Origin: Oscillospiraceae bacterium
Lineage (GTDB): Bacteria; Bacillota; Clostridia; Oscillospirales; Ruminococcaceae
NCBI GenBank assembly: GCA_017848055.1
Contig: JAGALZ010000052.1
Location: 1 to 48,777 of the forward strand
Direction: 5' to 3'
DNA length: 48,777 nucleotides
Part shown: positions 1 through 8,764 of the stretch, piece after piece
Layout of the letters: the number at the start of each line of letters is the position of its first letter
How positions within the stretch are numbered: the first letter of the stretch is position 1
Notes under the pieces: model-generated
What the model saw: only the letters and a program-made list of their open reading frames with translations
Told to the model about the DNA's origin: nothing
Database searches by the model: none
Translations under genes and position numbers: made by a program

Positions 1-873
1 GATTGGCATAGGAGTTCTTACACCGGCAACAACGTCTTCACCCTGTGCGTTTGTAAGGAATTCACCCATGAGCTTCTTTTCGCCTGTAGCAGGGTCTCTT
101 GTAAATGCAACACCTGTACCGCAATCGTCACCCATGTTACCGAATGCCATCATCTGTACGTTAACAGCTGTACCCCAAGAATAAGGGATATCGTTGTCTC
201 TTCTGTAAACGTTAGCTCTTGGGTTATCCCATGAACGGAATACTGCCTTTACAGCGCCCATGAGCTGTTCAACTGGGTCTGTTGGGAAGTCTGCGCCAAT
301 CTTGGACTTGTACTCAGCCTTGAACTGACCAGCAAGTTCCTTGAGGTCTTCAGCTGTGAGGTCAACGTCCTGTGTAACGCCCTTCTTTTCCTTCATTTCG
401 TCGATAAGCTCTTCAAAGTACTTCTTACCAACTTCCATAACTACGTCAGAGTACATCTGAATGAATCTTCTGTAGCAGTCCCAAGCCCAACGTGGGTTAC
501 CGGACTTCTCAGACATGTACTCAACTACTTCTTCGTTAAGACCGAGGTTGAGGATTGTATCCATCATACCAGGCATTGATGCTCTAGCACCTGAACGAAC
601 GGAAACGAGGAGTGGATTATCCTTATCGCCGAACTTCTTGCCAACTCTTTCTTCCATCTTTGTGATGTTTTCCATGATTTCAGCCTGGATGTCAGCATTA
701 ATCTGACGGCCGTCCTCATAGTACTGTGTGCAAGCTTCAGTAGAAACTGTAAAGCCCTGTGGTACAGGGAGGCCGAGGCTTGTCATTTCAGCAAGGTTTG
801 CACCCTTACCGCCGAGAAGCTCTCTCATGCTTGCGTTACCTTCGTTAAACTGGTAAACATACTTCTTACCCAT
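1..873 (-). CDS. ppdK: Pyruvate, phosphate dikinase, N-terminal part (runs off window)
   Basis: The first 291 residues of a protein whose family is usually about 875 residues; the 3' part lies beyond the window's left edge. The enzyme interconverts pyruvate, ATP and Pi with PEP, AMP and PPi in the cytoplasm and is a common glycolytic/gluconeogenic step in anaerobic Clostridia. The visible part is the nucleotide-binding (ATP-grasp) domain: it starts [12 protein letters not shown], then has a [10 protein letters not shown] segment, a [20 protein letters not shown] block and a [14 protein letters not shown] block, all characteristic of PPDK. The start is an ATG at 871-873 with a GGAGGTAG ribosome binding site at 882-889. 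The nearest promoter candidate is at 950-978. Confidence 0.95.
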   Translation of the reverse strand, partial: MGKKYVYQFNEGNASMRELLGGKGANLAEMTSLGLPVPQGFTVSTEACTQYYEDGRQINADIQAEIMENITKMEERVGKKFGDKDNPLLVSVRSGARASMPGMMDTILNLGLNEEVVEYMSEKSGNPRWAWDCYRRFIQMYSDVVMEVGKKYFEELIDEMKEKKGVTQDVDLTAEDLKELAGQFKAEYKSKIGADFPTDPVEQLMGAVKAVFRSWDNPRANVYRRDNDIPYSWGTAVNVQMMAFGNMGDDCGTGVAFTRDPATGEKKLMGEFLTNAQGEDVVAGVRTPMPI

Positions 874-949
874 TGGTAAACTACCTCCAAAAAATTTGAT
901 TTTCCGTGGTCTTGTAAACCTGCGCAAAAGCGCATTCGGACACACTTCT

Positions 950-978
950 ATTATAACAGATAAAAATGCAAATTTCCA
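950..978 (-). promoter_or_regulatory. Probable ppdK promoter
   Basis: On the minus strand a perfect -10 TATAAT (950-955) lies 17 nt from a weak -35 TGGAAA (973-978). The transcript would have a leader of about 70 nt containing the small hairpin TGCGC-TTTT-GCGCA (921-934). Confidence 0.5.
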
Positions 979-1075
979 TAGTTATTTAGAAACGTCGGCG
1001 AAAATTTTTAGACAGTTAAAGCACTCTTTTTATGTGCAACCTGCACAATAGTTAGCTTCTTTTAACCAAACAAAA

Positions 1076-1106
1076 GCCGTATCCGCTTTTATTTCGCAGA
1101 TACGGC
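1076..1106 (-). terminator. glmU terminator
   Basis: Inverted repeat GCCGTATC/GATACGGC, extended by GC/GC past one mismatch. On the minus strand it is followed by TTTTGTTT. It lies 8 nt after the glmU stop codon. Confidence 0.85.
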
Positions 1107-1113
1107 ACTTATT

Positions 1114-2520
1114 TTACTTATCCTCGTTTGCAAGACGCTCGAATTTCTCGTTTCTCGCCTTGAGCTTTCTGTCGGCATAGCCCTCCTTGATAACTGTTGT
1201 TCCTCTTTCTATTGCAAGCGAACCGTCGGGAACATCGCCTGTAATTGTAGAGCCTGCGGCGGTATATGCACCCTTGCCGACCTTTACAGGTGCAACGAGG
1301 TTTGTGTTACAGCCGATGAATGCGTTATCGCCGATTACTGTTCTGAACTTATTTTCGCCGTCGTAGTTTACGGTTACACATCCACAGCCGAAGTTAACAT
1401 TTGCGCCAACGTCGCTGTCGCCGACATATGTAAGGTGAGCAACTGCTGTTCTCTCGCCGATTGTAGCGTTCTTGATTTCAACAAAGTCGCCGATATGGGC
1501 ACTCTTCTTGACAACCGAGTCTGGTCTGAGCTGAACCCAAGGGCCGATAGTTGCCTTATCCTCGACAACTGCCTTTGTTGCAACGACATTATTGAGTGTA
1601 ACGTTACAGCCGACCTTTGTATCTGTAAGGATAGTATTCGGGCCGATTACGCTTCCCTCGCCTACTGAGGTTTTACCGAACAGCTGGCTTCCACTCTTTA
1701 TATGGGCACCGCCGCCGATTGTAACATCCTTGCCGATAATTACGCCGTCAAGGCAGGTAAATTCAACACCGTTATCGAGGTGTGCATTTATAATCTTCAT
1801 TCTTGCGATATCGTTGAGCTTCAGAAGTCCTGCTCTGTCGTTTGCACCGAGTGAAACGTCAGGATTCTGAGAGATAAATGCCTGCGCCTTTTCGCCCTTA
1901 CCGAGAAGGAGTGAGAGGCAGTCGGTGAGATAATACTCGCCCTGGGCATTATTCGGTGTAAGCTCTGAGAGTACCGAAAGGAGCGCCTTGGTATTGAACC
2001 AATAGCAACCCGAATTGATTTCATTTATTTTAAGCTGGTCAGGTGTACAGTCCTTATGCTCGACGATTGCCTGCACGCCGTTTTCGCCTCTTACGATTCT
2101 GCCGTATCCATACGGATTTTCGATAACAGAGGTAACTACTGTAACTGCACAATTGTCCTGCTTATGGAGCTTTAATGCACCCTCGATTGTATCCTTATCT
2201 ATAAACGGAGCGTCACCGCAGAGTATGAGCGTATTGCCGTCGATATTCTTCTTGAGAAACTCTGTTGCCTGCATAACAGCGTGGCCTGTACCGAGTCTTT
2301 CTGCCTGGAGCACTGTTTCATATTTTCCGTTTACATAATTATCAATCTGCTGAGCTTCATAGCCCTTTACGATACAGATTTCCGAGAGAGAAGCTTCCTC
2401 GCAAGCAGAAATTACCCACTGGAGCATTGGTGTTCCGAGAACCTCGAGAAGCACCTTCGGCTTTGTGGTTTTCATTCTCTTTCCTTGTCCGCCTGCAAGT
2501 ATCAAAACATTATCTGCCAT
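1114..2520 (-). CDS. glmU: Bifunctional UDP-GlcNAc pyrophosphorylase / GlcN-1-P N-acetyltransferase
   Basis: A 468-residue cytoplasmic enzyme that acetylates glucosamine-1-phosphate and then couples the product to UTP, giving UDP-GlcNAc for peptidoglycan. The N-terminal nucleotidyltransferase domain shows the LAGGQGKRM signature with KPK downstream; from about residue 245 there are hexapeptide repeats of a left-handed beta-helix (GKDVTIGGG, GPWVQLRPDS, GDFVEIKNA). Length fits the family (450-470). An in-frame ATG exists at 2553, but it lies at the predicted transcription start, whereas the ATG at 2520 has AAAGGAGA 8-9 nt upstream, so 2520 is chosen. It is monocistronic, with its own promoter (2559-2587) and terminator (1076-1106). 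Confidence 0.95.
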   Translation of the reverse strand: MADNVLILAGGQGKRMKTTKPKVLLEVLGTPMLQWVISACEEASLSEICIVKGYEAQQIDNYVNGKYETVLQAERLGTGHAVMQATEFLKKNIDGNTLILCGDAPFIDKDTIEGALKLHKQDNCAVTVVTSVIENPYGYGRIVRGENGVQAIVEHKDCTPDQLKINEINSGCYWFNTKALLSVLSELTPNNAQGEYYLTDCLSLLLGKGEKAQAFISQNPDVSLGANDRAGLLKLNDIARMKIINAHLDNGVEFTCLDGVIIGKDVTIGGGAHIKSGSQLFGKTSVGEGSVIGPNTILTDTKVGCNVTLNNVVATKAVVEDKATIGPWVQLRPDSVVKKSAHIGDFVEIKNATIGERTAVAHLTYVGDSDVGANVNFGCGCVTVNYDGENKFRTVIGDNAFIGCNTNLVAPVKVGKGAYTAAGSTITGDVPDGSLAIERGTTVIKEGYADRKLKARNEKFERLANEDK

Positions 2521-2558
2521 CTGTAATGTCTCCTTTGAATTATAATTTACCACGTTTT

Positions 2559-2587
2559 ATTATAATACCATTCATAAGCAAAGTCAA
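2559..2587 (-). promoter_or_regulatory. glmU promoter
   Basis: TTGACT (2582-2587), 17-nt spacer, TATAAT (2559-2564) on the minus strand. This near-consensus sigma-A promoter lies directly behind the coaX terminator and sets the transcription start near 2552, which excludes the longer glmU reading frame. Confidence 0.85.
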
Positions 2588-2604
2588 GTAAATGGACATT
2601 AAAA

Positions 2605-2632
2605 CCCCGTCTGAAAAAGCTCTCAGACGGGG
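2605..2632 (-). terminator. coaX terminator
   Basis: Perfect 10-bp stem CCCCGTCTGA/TCAGACGGGG with an 8-nt loop. On the minus strand it is followed by TTTTAA, 25 nt after the coaX stop. Confidence 0.85.
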
Positions 2633-2657
2633 ATGCAATTGTTTGTTAATTTGTATT

Positions 2658-3422
2658 CTATTTATTCTTATTATAGAGAATGATAAGTCCCTTGAGAAGA
2701 AGGTCGTCGTCATAGATTATCTCACGCTTACAGAACGGAATAATCACAGAAGCGAGTCCGCCCGTTGCAATAACTGTCAGCTTCTTGCCGTACTCCTCTT
2801 CGATTCTGTCACAGATACCGTCGATTGACGCTGCTGTGCTATAGATAATACCGCTTGTCATACAGTCAACGGTATTTGCACCGATAACCTTCTTTGGGGC
2901 TTCGAGGCTTATTTTCGGGAGCTGAGAAGTATTTGTTGCAAGAGAGTTGAGTGAAACCATAACGCCCGGGATAATCATACCGCCTATATAATTCTTATTA
3001 TCGTCGATAACGGACGCTGTTGTAGCTGTACCCATATCGAGGATAATTGCAGGCACGGGATACTCATTTATTGCGGCAACCGCACCTACCACGAGGTCAG
3101 CGCCGAGCTCTCTCGGGTCGTCAATTTTGATTCCCAGACCTGTTTTGATTCCGGGGCCTACGACCTTGATGCTCTTGCCGACAAGCTTCATTACGGCACT
3201 CTTGATTGCCTGGGTAACAGACGGCACTACCGATGAGATAATTCCGCCTTCAACGTCCTGCGGCTTTATATTATAAATATCGAGAACTGTCTTGAATGAG
3301 ATAACATACTCCAAGACTGTTGCTGTTCTGTCGATTGAGAGTCTTTCAGTAAAAAGTACCCTGTCTTCCTCACAGCAACCGATAACGATATTTGTATTTC
3401 CAACATCTATTGCAAGTATCAT
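2658..3422 (-). CDS. coaX: Type III pantothenate kinase
   Basis: A 254-residue cytoplasmic enzyme that phosphorylates pantothenate, the first step of coenzyme A synthesis. Type III (ASKHA-fold) signatures are clear: DVGNTN at the N-terminus, GADLVVGAVAA, ILDMGTATT, GGMIIPG and ATGGLA near the end. The ATG at 3422 has GGAGG 8 nt upstream; an in-frame TTG at 3428 would leave only 2 nt and is rejected. It lies 21 nt downstream of an ECF transporter S component in the same orientation, which points to coupled uptake and phosphorylation of the vitamin. A terminator follows at 2605-2632. Confidence 0.95.
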   Translation of the reverse strand: MILAIDVGNTNIVIGCCEEDRVLFTERLSIDRTATVLEYVISFKTVLDIYNIKPQDVEGGIISSVVPSVTQAIKSAVMKLVGKSIKVVGPGIKTGLGIKIDDPRELGADLVVGAVAAINEYPVPAIILDMGTATTASVIDDNKNYIGGMIIPGVMVSLNSLATNTSQLPKISLEAPKKVIGANTVDCMTSGIIYSTAASIDGICDRIEEEYGKKLTVIATGGLASVIIPFCKREIIYDDDLLLKGLIILYNKNK

Positions 3423-3443
3423 ATTCAAAGCCTCCGTTCAAAG

Positions 3444-4013
3444 CTACATCTTCTTGCCTATCTTGATAATTCTCACTGCGGCAGGTGCAAGAAGAATATT
3501 TGTACCAAGCTCTATAAGGAAGTTAATTCCTACGAGCGAGAAAATCATATAGGAAGCTACGTTTTCAGAGCCTGCCCACTCCTTGATAGTATCGAAGAAG
3601 AACACAAGGCAGCCCAGCAGGAACACGCCCGTATTGACCATAGGGCAGATAACCGCTGAGATAGCGACTGCGAGTGTATCGTTCTTCTTTGAGAAAAGCT
3701 TGTACACTACACCTGTAAGAGTACCAGCAAGTATACCCTTGAGAAGTACTGTTATAATTGTACCCGGCACGCTGACTGCAAGAAACGCTGCGGCATCTCC
3801 TGTCAGGAGCACTGCTACGCCGAACACGAGTCCGAGCCACGCACCTGCACCTACTCCATAGAGTGCGGCACCGACTACTACCGGTACAAGAACGAGAGTG
3901 ATTGAGAACATTGAGAATCGGAGCAACATACTTACCATCTGCAGCACCACTACGATTGCCGTGATGAGAGCGATTCCGACCATCTTTTTTGTTTCGAATG
4001 AAACCTTTGCCAT
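3444..4013 (-). CDS. ECF transporter substrate-binding (S) component, candidate pantothenate carrier
   Basis: A 189-residue very hydrophobic protein with five to six predicted membrane helices; after a short basic N-terminus the first helix starts near residue 11. Its size and the small-residue-rich helices (VVVGAALYGVGAGAWLG) resemble ECF-type S components, which bind a vitamin and dock onto a shared EcfA/A'/T module; no ATPase or T component is present here. Its place directly upstream of coaX (21 nt) suggests pantothenate as the substrate; this is inference from context, not from a motif. It has a GGAGG site before the ATG and its own promoter at 4076-4104. A different vitamin or a non-ECF membrane role cannot be excluded. 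Confidence 0.75.
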   Translation of the reverse strand: MAKVSFETKKMVGIALITAIVVVLQMVSMLLRFSMFSITLVLVPVVVGAALYGVGAGAWLGLVFGVAVLLTGDAAAFLAVSVPGTIITVLLKGILAGTLTGVVYKLFSKKNDTLAVAISAVICPMVNTGVFLLGCLVFFFDTIKEWAGSENVASYMIFSLVGINFLIELGTNILLAPAAVRIIKIGKKM

Positions 4014-4075
4014 ATTAAATTCCTCCTTGTTATTATTCCCGCCATTAAATCGGGATACAATACAATTGCAAATTC

Positions 4076-4104
4076 ATTATAACATTCAAAAACCTCTATT
4101 GCAA
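4076..4104 (-). promoter_or_regulatory. Promoter of the ECF-coaX operon
   Basis: TTGCAA (4099-4104), 17-nt spacer, TATAAT (4076-4081) on the minus strand. The leader is about 55 nt and shows no riboswitch-like structure. Confidence 0.75.
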
Positions 4105-4140
4105 GCAATCGGAAAAATTTTCATCATTACAGACAAAAAA

Positions 4141-4168
4141 CACCCTCCGTGAAAAGTCACAGAGGGTG
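4141..4168 (-). terminator. Terminator of the serC-serA operon
   Basis: Twelve-bp stem (with one G-U pair) around a 4-nt loop, followed by TTTTTTG on the minus strand. It lies 22 nt beyond the small membrane protein gene at 4191. Confidence 0.9.
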
Positions 4169-4190
4169 ATTATGCAGTCAATATATGCCT

Positions 4191-4514
4191 TTATTTGCCG
4201 TTACCTCTTCCAATCGAGAGTCCGACACCGTTTATAAGTCCGATGAGCACACCGCACACGAGATAGAACATCCACACACGGAATCTCAATTTCACTGCGA
4301 GCACTGTCATTACCAGCACCACAGCGAGCGTCAGCAGAAACTGGATGCTCAGCCTTTGCTTTATGAGCGTATCGTAGAGCTTCTGCGACATCTTCTTCGG
4401 CTTTTTAAACAGCTTTGCTGTACGTTTTCCGCTTCTGTCCGCCAAATAGCAGAGAACCGAAACCAGCACAAAAGGCAGGAAAAAGTACAAAAGTGCGGGC
4501 TTTATTTGTTCCAC
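4191..4514 (-). CDS. Small membrane protein of unknown function behind serA
   Basis: A 107-residue protein I do not recognise. It has three predicted membrane helices (about residues 6-24, 57-75 and 81-100) separated by a strongly basic loop (KRTAKLFKKPKK), and a glycine-rich C-terminal end. The start is taken as GTG at 4514, 4 nt after the serA stop; the frame is closed upstream by a stop at 4530. No clear ribosome binding site precedes it, so translation is probably coupled to serA. It is the last gene before the terminator at 4141-4168, so it is co-transcribed with serine biosynthesis. No function can be assigned. Confidence 0.6.
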   Translation of the reverse strand: MEQIKPALLYFFLPFVLVSVLCYLADRSGKRTAKLFKKPKKMSQKLYDTLIKQRLSIQFLLTLAVVLVMTVLAVKLRFRVWMFYLVCGVLIGLINGVGLSIGRGNGK

Positions 4515-4518
4515 AGTA

Positions 4519-5673
4519 TTAGAGAACTCTTACGCCTACAACGCCGTCGATTGCACGGATAGCGTCAGCGTCAGCTTCACCGCTTACGTCGAGCATTGTG
4601 TAAGCCCAGTCCTTCTTGGACTTGTTTACCATATTTTCGATGTTAGCACCCTTGTCAGAAACTGCTGTTGTAATCTGGGAAATGAGTGCAGGAACGTTCT
4701 TGTGGAGAACGCAAACGAGTGCGTCGCCTGTCTTTGCAAGCTCAGCGTTAGGGAAGTTTACAGAATTTCTGATTGTACCTCTCTCGATGTAGTCCATAAG
4801 CTCGTCAGCAGCCATTACAGCGCAGTTGTCCTCAGATTCCTCTGTGGAAGCACCGAGGTGAGGGATAGCTACGATATTGTCAACTCCGAGAACGTCGTCG
4901 CTTGGGAAGTCAACAACGTATCTTGCAACCTTACCGCTGTTTACTGCTTCAACGATATCAGCACCGTTTACAAGCTCGCCTCTAGCGAAATTGAGAATTC
5001 TTACGCCGTCCTTGCAGAGAGCGAGAGTATCCTTGTTGATAGTGTTCTTTGTATCAGCATTGTATGGAAGGTGGAGTGAGATAAAGTCAGAATTTGCATA
5101 GATATCGTTGATGTTAGCTGTAACCTTAACCTGTGGCTTGAGTGAGAGAGCAGCGCCAACAGAGAGGAATGGGTCATAGCCGATAACGTTCATACCCATA
5201 GAAATAGCGATGTTAGCGAGCTTACCGCCGATAGCGCCGAGGCCGATAAGACCGAGTGTCTTGCCCATGATTTCGCAGCCGCCGAAGTTGCTCTTACCCT
5301 TTTCAACCATCTTTCCGACTTCGTCGCCGTTGCCCTTGAGTGTCTGAGCCCAGTTGATAGCCTCAGGAACCTTTCTGGAAGCGAGGAGAAGGCCGCAGAT
5401 AGCGAGCTCCTTAACAGCGTTAGCGTTTGCACCGGGAGTATTGAAAACTACGATACCCTTTGTAGCGCAATCTTCAACAGGAATATTGTTTACGCCTGCA
5501 CCTGCTCTTGCGATAGCAAGGAGGTTATCTGCGAATGCCATATCGTGCATCTTAGCGCTGCGAACCATAATTGCCTCAGGTGTTGCGCAATCGTCTGTGA
5601 TGTTGTACTTTGCAGTATCGAATCTGTCTGTTCCGATAGCAGCAATCTTATTGAGTGTAAGAATATTATACAT
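4519..5673 (-). CDS. serA: D-3-phosphoglycerate dehydrogenase with ACT domain
   Basis: A 384-residue enzyme oxidising 3-phosphoglycerate to 3-phosphohydroxypyruvate, the first step of serine synthesis. The NAD-binding motif GLGAIG is at 144-149, the active-site Arg in NFARGE at 231, and the catalytic His in PHLGAST at 272. The region where the usual acidic catalytic residue sits (DVFxxEP in the family) reads VVDFPSDD here. Residues from about 318 form an ACT domain, the usual site of serine feedback. This is the short form without the long intervening domain. An AAAGGA site precedes the ATG. It lies 75 nt downstream of serC, the next enzyme of the pathway; no serB is in the window. Confidence 0.93.
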   Translation of the reverse strand: MYNILTLNKIAAIGTDRFDTAKYNITDDCATPEAIMVRSAKMHDMAFADNLLAIARAGAGVNNIPVEDCATKGIVVFNTPGANANAVKELAICGLLLASRKVPEAINWAQTLKGNGDEVGKMVEKGKSNFGGCEIMGKTLGLIGLGAIGGKLANIAISMGMNVIGYDPFLSVGAALSLKPQVKVTANINDIYANSDFISLHLPYNADTKNTINKDTLALCKDGVRILNFARGELVNGADIVEAVNSGKVARYVVDFPSDDVLGVDNIVAIPHLGASTEESEDNCAVMAADELMDYIERGTIRNSVNFPNAELAKTGDALVCVLHKNVPALISQITTAVSDKGANIENMVNKSKKDWAYTMLDVSGEADADAIRAIDGVVGVRVL

Positions 5674-5748
5674 CGAAAATCAATCCTTTCAAAAAATATA
5701 TTCAGAGGGCGAACGCCCGTCCGCCCCCGAAATCTTCAGTATTTTTGA

Positions 5749-6831
5749 TTATGCGTTTTCAGCCTCGAACTTCTTCATGAATGCAACGAGTGCTTCAACA
5801 CCCTCGATTGGCATAGCGTTGTAGATAGAAGCTCTCATACCGCCTACGCTACGGTGACCCTTGAGGTTTTCAAAACCTGCTGCCTTAGCCTCAGCTACGA
5901 ACTTAGCGTCGAGGTCAGCATTGCCTGTTACGAAAGGAACGTTCATGAGGGATCTGTCCTTAGCTTCAACAGTGCCCTTGAAGAGCTTGGACTCGTCGAG
6001 GAAGTCATAGAGAATCTTAGCCTTCTTCTCGTTGTGAGCCTTCATTGCTTCAAGACCGCCCATCTTCTTAATCCACTTGAACACCTTGCCGCAGATGTAG
6101 ATACCGTAGCATGGAGGTGTGTTGTAGAGAGAATCGTTGTCAGCCTGTGTCTTCCACTTGAGCATTGTTGGTGTGCCCGGGAGAACATCATCAGTGATGA
6201 GGTCTTCTCTAACGATAGCGATAACAACACCTGCAGGGCCTACGTTCTTCTGAACACCGCCGTAGATTACAGCGTACTTAGAAACGTCAACAGGCTCAGA
6301 AAGGAAGCATGAAGAAACGTCTGCTACGAGGTCCTTACCCTTTGTATCAGGGAGCTCCCAGAACTTTGTGCCGTAGATTGTATTGTTTTCGCAGATGTAA
6401 ACATAGTCAGCATCCTCAGGGATGTCGAGGTTTGAGCAGTCAGGGATGTAGGAGAAGGTCTTGTCTGCGGAAGAAGCTACTGCAACAGCCTCGCCGTACA
6501 TCTGAGCTTCCTGGTAAGCCTTCTTAGCCCACTGACCTGTGATTATGTAAGCTGCCTTCTTGTTCTTCATAAGGTTCATTGGTACTGCAGCAAACTGCTG
6601 TGAAGCACCGCCCTGAAGGAAGAGCACCTTGTAGTTGTCAGGGATATTCATAAGGTCACGGATATCCTGCTCTGCGTCCTTGATAATCTTGTCGTAAGCC
6701 TTTGAACGATGGGACATTTCCATAACGGACATTCCTGTACCCTTATAATCCATCATTTCTTCTGCTGCCTCTCTGAGAACTTCCTCAGGGAGAACTGCTG
6801 GGCCTGCGCTGAAATTATACACTCTAGCCAT
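5749..6831 (-). CDS. serC: Phosphoserine aminotransferase
   Basis: A 360-residue PLP enzyme converting 3-phosphohydroxypyruvate and glutamate to phosphoserine; the family also acts in vitamin B6 synthesis. It starts with YNFSAGPA, contains MSHRS and LQGGASQQFA, and the PLP lysine lies in YGGVQKNVGPAG; the C-terminus has GHRSVGGMRASIYNAMP, a family hallmark. The ATG at 6831 follows GGAGG by 9 nt. It is the first gene of serC-serA-(4191), with a strong promoter at 6871-6899. The leader is only about 35 nt, so there is no T-box or other long regulatory RNA. Confidence 0.95.
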   Translation of the reverse strand: MARVYNFSAGPAVLPEEVLREAAEEMMDYKGTGMSVMEMSHRSKAYDKIIKDAEQDIRDLMNIPDNYKVLFLQGGASQQFAAVPMNLMKNKKAAYIITGQWAKKAYQEAQMYGEAVAVASSADKTFSYIPDCSNLDIPEDADYVYICENNTIYGTKFWELPDTKGKDLVADVSSCFLSEPVDVSKYAVIYGGVQKNVGPAGVVIAIVREDLITDDVLPGTPTMLKWKTQADNDSLYNTPPCYGIYICGKVFKWIKKMGGLEAMKAHNEKKAKILYDFLDESKLFKGTVEAKDRSLMNVPFVTGNADLDAKFVAEAKAAGFENLKGHRSVGGMRASIYNAMPIEGVEALVAFMKKFEAENA

Positions 6832-6870
6832 AATTAAAATCCTCCGATTCTTAATTTAAAATACGAGATA

Positions 6871-6899
6871 ATTATATACCATTTCCCCTTAAAAGTCAA
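6871..6899 (-). promoter_or_regulatory. serC operon promoter
   Basis: TTGACT (6894-6899), 17-nt spacer, TATAAT (6871-6876) on the minus strand. The spacer begins TTTAAGGGGA, closely matching the glyS promoter spacer (8715-8731). Confidence 0.85.
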
Positions 6900-7006
6900 T
6901 AGTAAAGGGACAGTTTTCGTTAAAATCTTGACAACTTTTTTCACTGCTTTACAGAGGCAAAGAAATCCCCGACCTTGCGATAACACTCCGACACACCGCA
7001 AAACAA

Positions 7007-7030
7007 AAAGCCCCCATTTCTGAGGGCTTT
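7007..7030 (-). terminator. Probable glyS terminator
   Basis: Ten-bp stem AAAGCCCTCA/TGGGGGCTTT (one G-U pair) with a GAAA loop, followed by TTGTTTTG on the minus strand. It is 189 nt past the glyS stop; the stretch between is described separately. Confidence 0.8.
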
Positions 7031-7218
7031 AATTTATGCTTTTATATTGTCCGACCGTGCCGACTTGTGCACTTGCCTTGCCGACTAAGTAATCGGAGGC
7101 ACAATAGCCAGCGGCGGCTCAATGCGTCTCGCTTGCTGTTTTGCAGACCGCAGCGACAATAAAATCTTAGTTTATCTGTCACTTATCGGAGCTGCAAAAG
7201 GGTTCAGCGGCACGCTGA
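7031..7218. other. Gene-free stretch between glyS and its terminator
   Basis: Part of a 387-base gap between serC and glyS. It is richer in G+C than the other gaps and contains no tRNA-like cloverleaf. The plus frame stays open from about 7090 into glyS without a ribosome binding site. I see no recognisable gene; it may be a diverged intergenic repeat or the remains of a coding region. Confidence 0.4.
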
Positions 7219-8628
7219 CTAGAATTCGCACTTCTTAGCGATATAAGCTTCAAGCTCGTCGATGCTGATTCTTACCTGCTCCATAGTATCTCTGTCACGT
7301 ACAGTTACGCAGTTGTCAGCCTCGATACCCTTTTCTGCATCGCCTACTGTGTTGAAGTCAACTGTGATACAAAGAGGTGTACCGATTTCGTCCTGTCTTC
7401 TGTATCTCTTACCGATAGAACCTGCGTCGTCGTAGTCTACGGAGAACTTCTTGCAGAGTGCTTCGTAAATCTCCTCAGCCTTGCCGGAAAGCTTCTTTGA
7501 AAGCGGAAGCACGCAAGCCTTGAAAGGAGCGAGTGCAGGGTGGAAGTGCATAACAGTTCTTACGTCAGGCTTTTCCTCTGTGCCGATATTTTCCTCGTCG
7601 TATGCCTCTGTGAGCACTGTGAGGAAGAGTCTTTCGACACCGAGTGACGGCTCGATAACGTAAGGAACATATCTCTCGTTTGTTTCAGGGTCGAAGTAAT
7701 CTAGGCTCTTTCCGCTTGTCTTGATATGCTGATTGAGGTCGTAGTCAGTTCTGTCTGCGATACCCCAGAGCTCGCCCCAGCCGAACGGGAAGAGGTACTC
7801 AAAGTCAGTTGTAGCCTTTGAGTAGAAGCAAAGCTCCTCAGGTGAGTGGTCACGGAGTCTTAAGTTTTCTTCCTTGATGCCAAGTGAGATGAGCCAGTTC
7901 TTGCAGAAGCTTCTCCAGTAATCGAACCACTCAAGGTCAGTGCCCGGCTTGCAGAAGAACTCAAGCTCCATCTGCTCGAACTCTCTTACTCTGAAGATGA
8001 AGTTACCAGGTGTGATTTCGTTTCTGAAGCTCTTACCAACCTGGGCAACACCGAAAGGAACCTTCTTTCTTGAGGTTCTCTGGATGTTTGCAAAGTTTAC
8101 GAAGATACCCTGTGCAGTTTCAGGTCTGAGGTAAAGCTCAGCCTTTGAGTCCTCGGTTACGCCCTGGAAGGTCTTGAACATGAGGTTAAACTGTCTGATA
8201 TCTGTAAAGTTGTGCTTTCCGCAGTTAGGGCAAGCGATACCCTTTTCCTTAATGTAGTTCATCATCTGGTCGTTTGACCAGCCTGCAACGTTTGTGCCGT
8301 CGAAATCCTCGATAAGGTTGTCGGCTCTGTGTCTTGTCTTACACTCCTTGCAGTCCATAAGAGGGTCGGAGAATCCGCCGAGGTGACCTGATGCCACCCA
8401 AGTCTGAGGGTTCATAAGGATTGCGGAATCAAGGCCTACATTGAGCTTGCTTTCTCTTACAAACTTCTGTCTCCATGCATCCTTGATGTTGTTCTTGAGT
8501 TCAACACCGAGAGGGCCGTAATCCCATGTATTTGCAAGACCTCCGTAGATTTCACTTCCCGGATAAACAAAGCCTCTGCCCTTGCAAAGTGCCACAATTT
8601 TGTCCATTGTCTTTTCAGTATTAAGCAT
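7219..8628 (-). CDS. glyS: Glycyl-tRNA synthetase, homodimeric type
   Basis: A 469-residue class II aminoacyl-tRNA synthetase charging tRNA-Gly, of the single-chain (alpha2) type. Motif 2 appears as [19 protein letters not shown], motif 3 as PSLGVERLF, and the C-terminal anticodon-binding domain begins near [11 protein letters not shown]. Two CxxC pairs (CKEC and CPNC) in the N-terminal third are a likely zinc site. The start is the ATG at 8628, with TTCCTCC complement (GGAGGAA) at 8634-8640; the frame extends 25 residues further upstream but that part has no ribosome binding site and low-complexity content. The promoter is at 8709-8737; the leader of about 75 nt has a TTTGTGC/GCACAAA hairpin (8673-8696) but no T-box elements. 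Confidence 0.96.
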   Translation of the reverse strand: MLNTEKTMDKIVALCKGRGFVYPGSEIYGGLANTWDYGPLGVELKNNIKDAWRQKFVRESKLNVGLDSAILMNPQTWVASGHLGGFSDPLMDCKECKTRHRADNLIEDFDGTNVAGWSNDQMMNYIKEKGIACPNCGKHNFTDIRQFNLMFKTFQGVTEDSKAELYLRPETAQGIFVNFANIQRTSRKKVPFGVAQVGKSFRNEITPGNFIFRVREFEQMELEFFCKPGTDLEWFDYWRSFCKNWLISLGIKEENLRLRDHSPEELCFYSKATTDFEYLFPFGWGELWGIADRTDYDLNQHIKTSGKSLDYFDPETNERYVPYVIEPSLGVERLFLTVLTEAYDEENIGTEEKPDVRTVMHFHPALAPFKACVLPLSKKLSGKAEEIYEALCKKFSVDYDDAGSIGKRYRRQDEIGTPLCITVDFNTVGDAEKGIEADNCVTVRDRDTMEQVRISIDELEAYIAKKCEF

Positions 8629-8708
8629 TAAAATTCCTCCGTTCACGCAAGGCTCCCCCTGCGGTTGCTGTTTTTGTGCAGTTTTATCCGCACAAAGTAT
8701 CAACCTAT

Positions 8709-8737
8709 ATTGTACCTAAAAATCCCCTTAAAGTCAA
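8709..8737 (-). promoter_or_regulatory. glyS promoter
   Basis: TTGACT (8732-8737), 17-nt spacer, TACAAT (8709-8714) on the minus strand. The spacer starts TTAAGGGGA, as at serC. Confidence 0.85.
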
Positions 8738-8764
8738 GAGCAAAACGCAATTTCGGGCCATAAA

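Noticed and set aside
2521..2553. Longer glmU N-terminus starting at 2553
   Set aside because: The start would lie at the predicted transcription start, leaving no room for a ribosome binding site.
6832..6870. Serine T-box or riboswitch before serC
   Set aside because: The predicted leader is about 35 nt, too short for any known class.
7031..7218. tRNA gene behind glyS
   Set aside because: No T-loop GTTCGAAT-like sequence and no acceptor stem on either strand.
8629..8708. T-box leader before glyS
   Set aside because: The leader is only about 75 nt and lacks the conserved T-box and specifier loop; it only forms a small hairpin.
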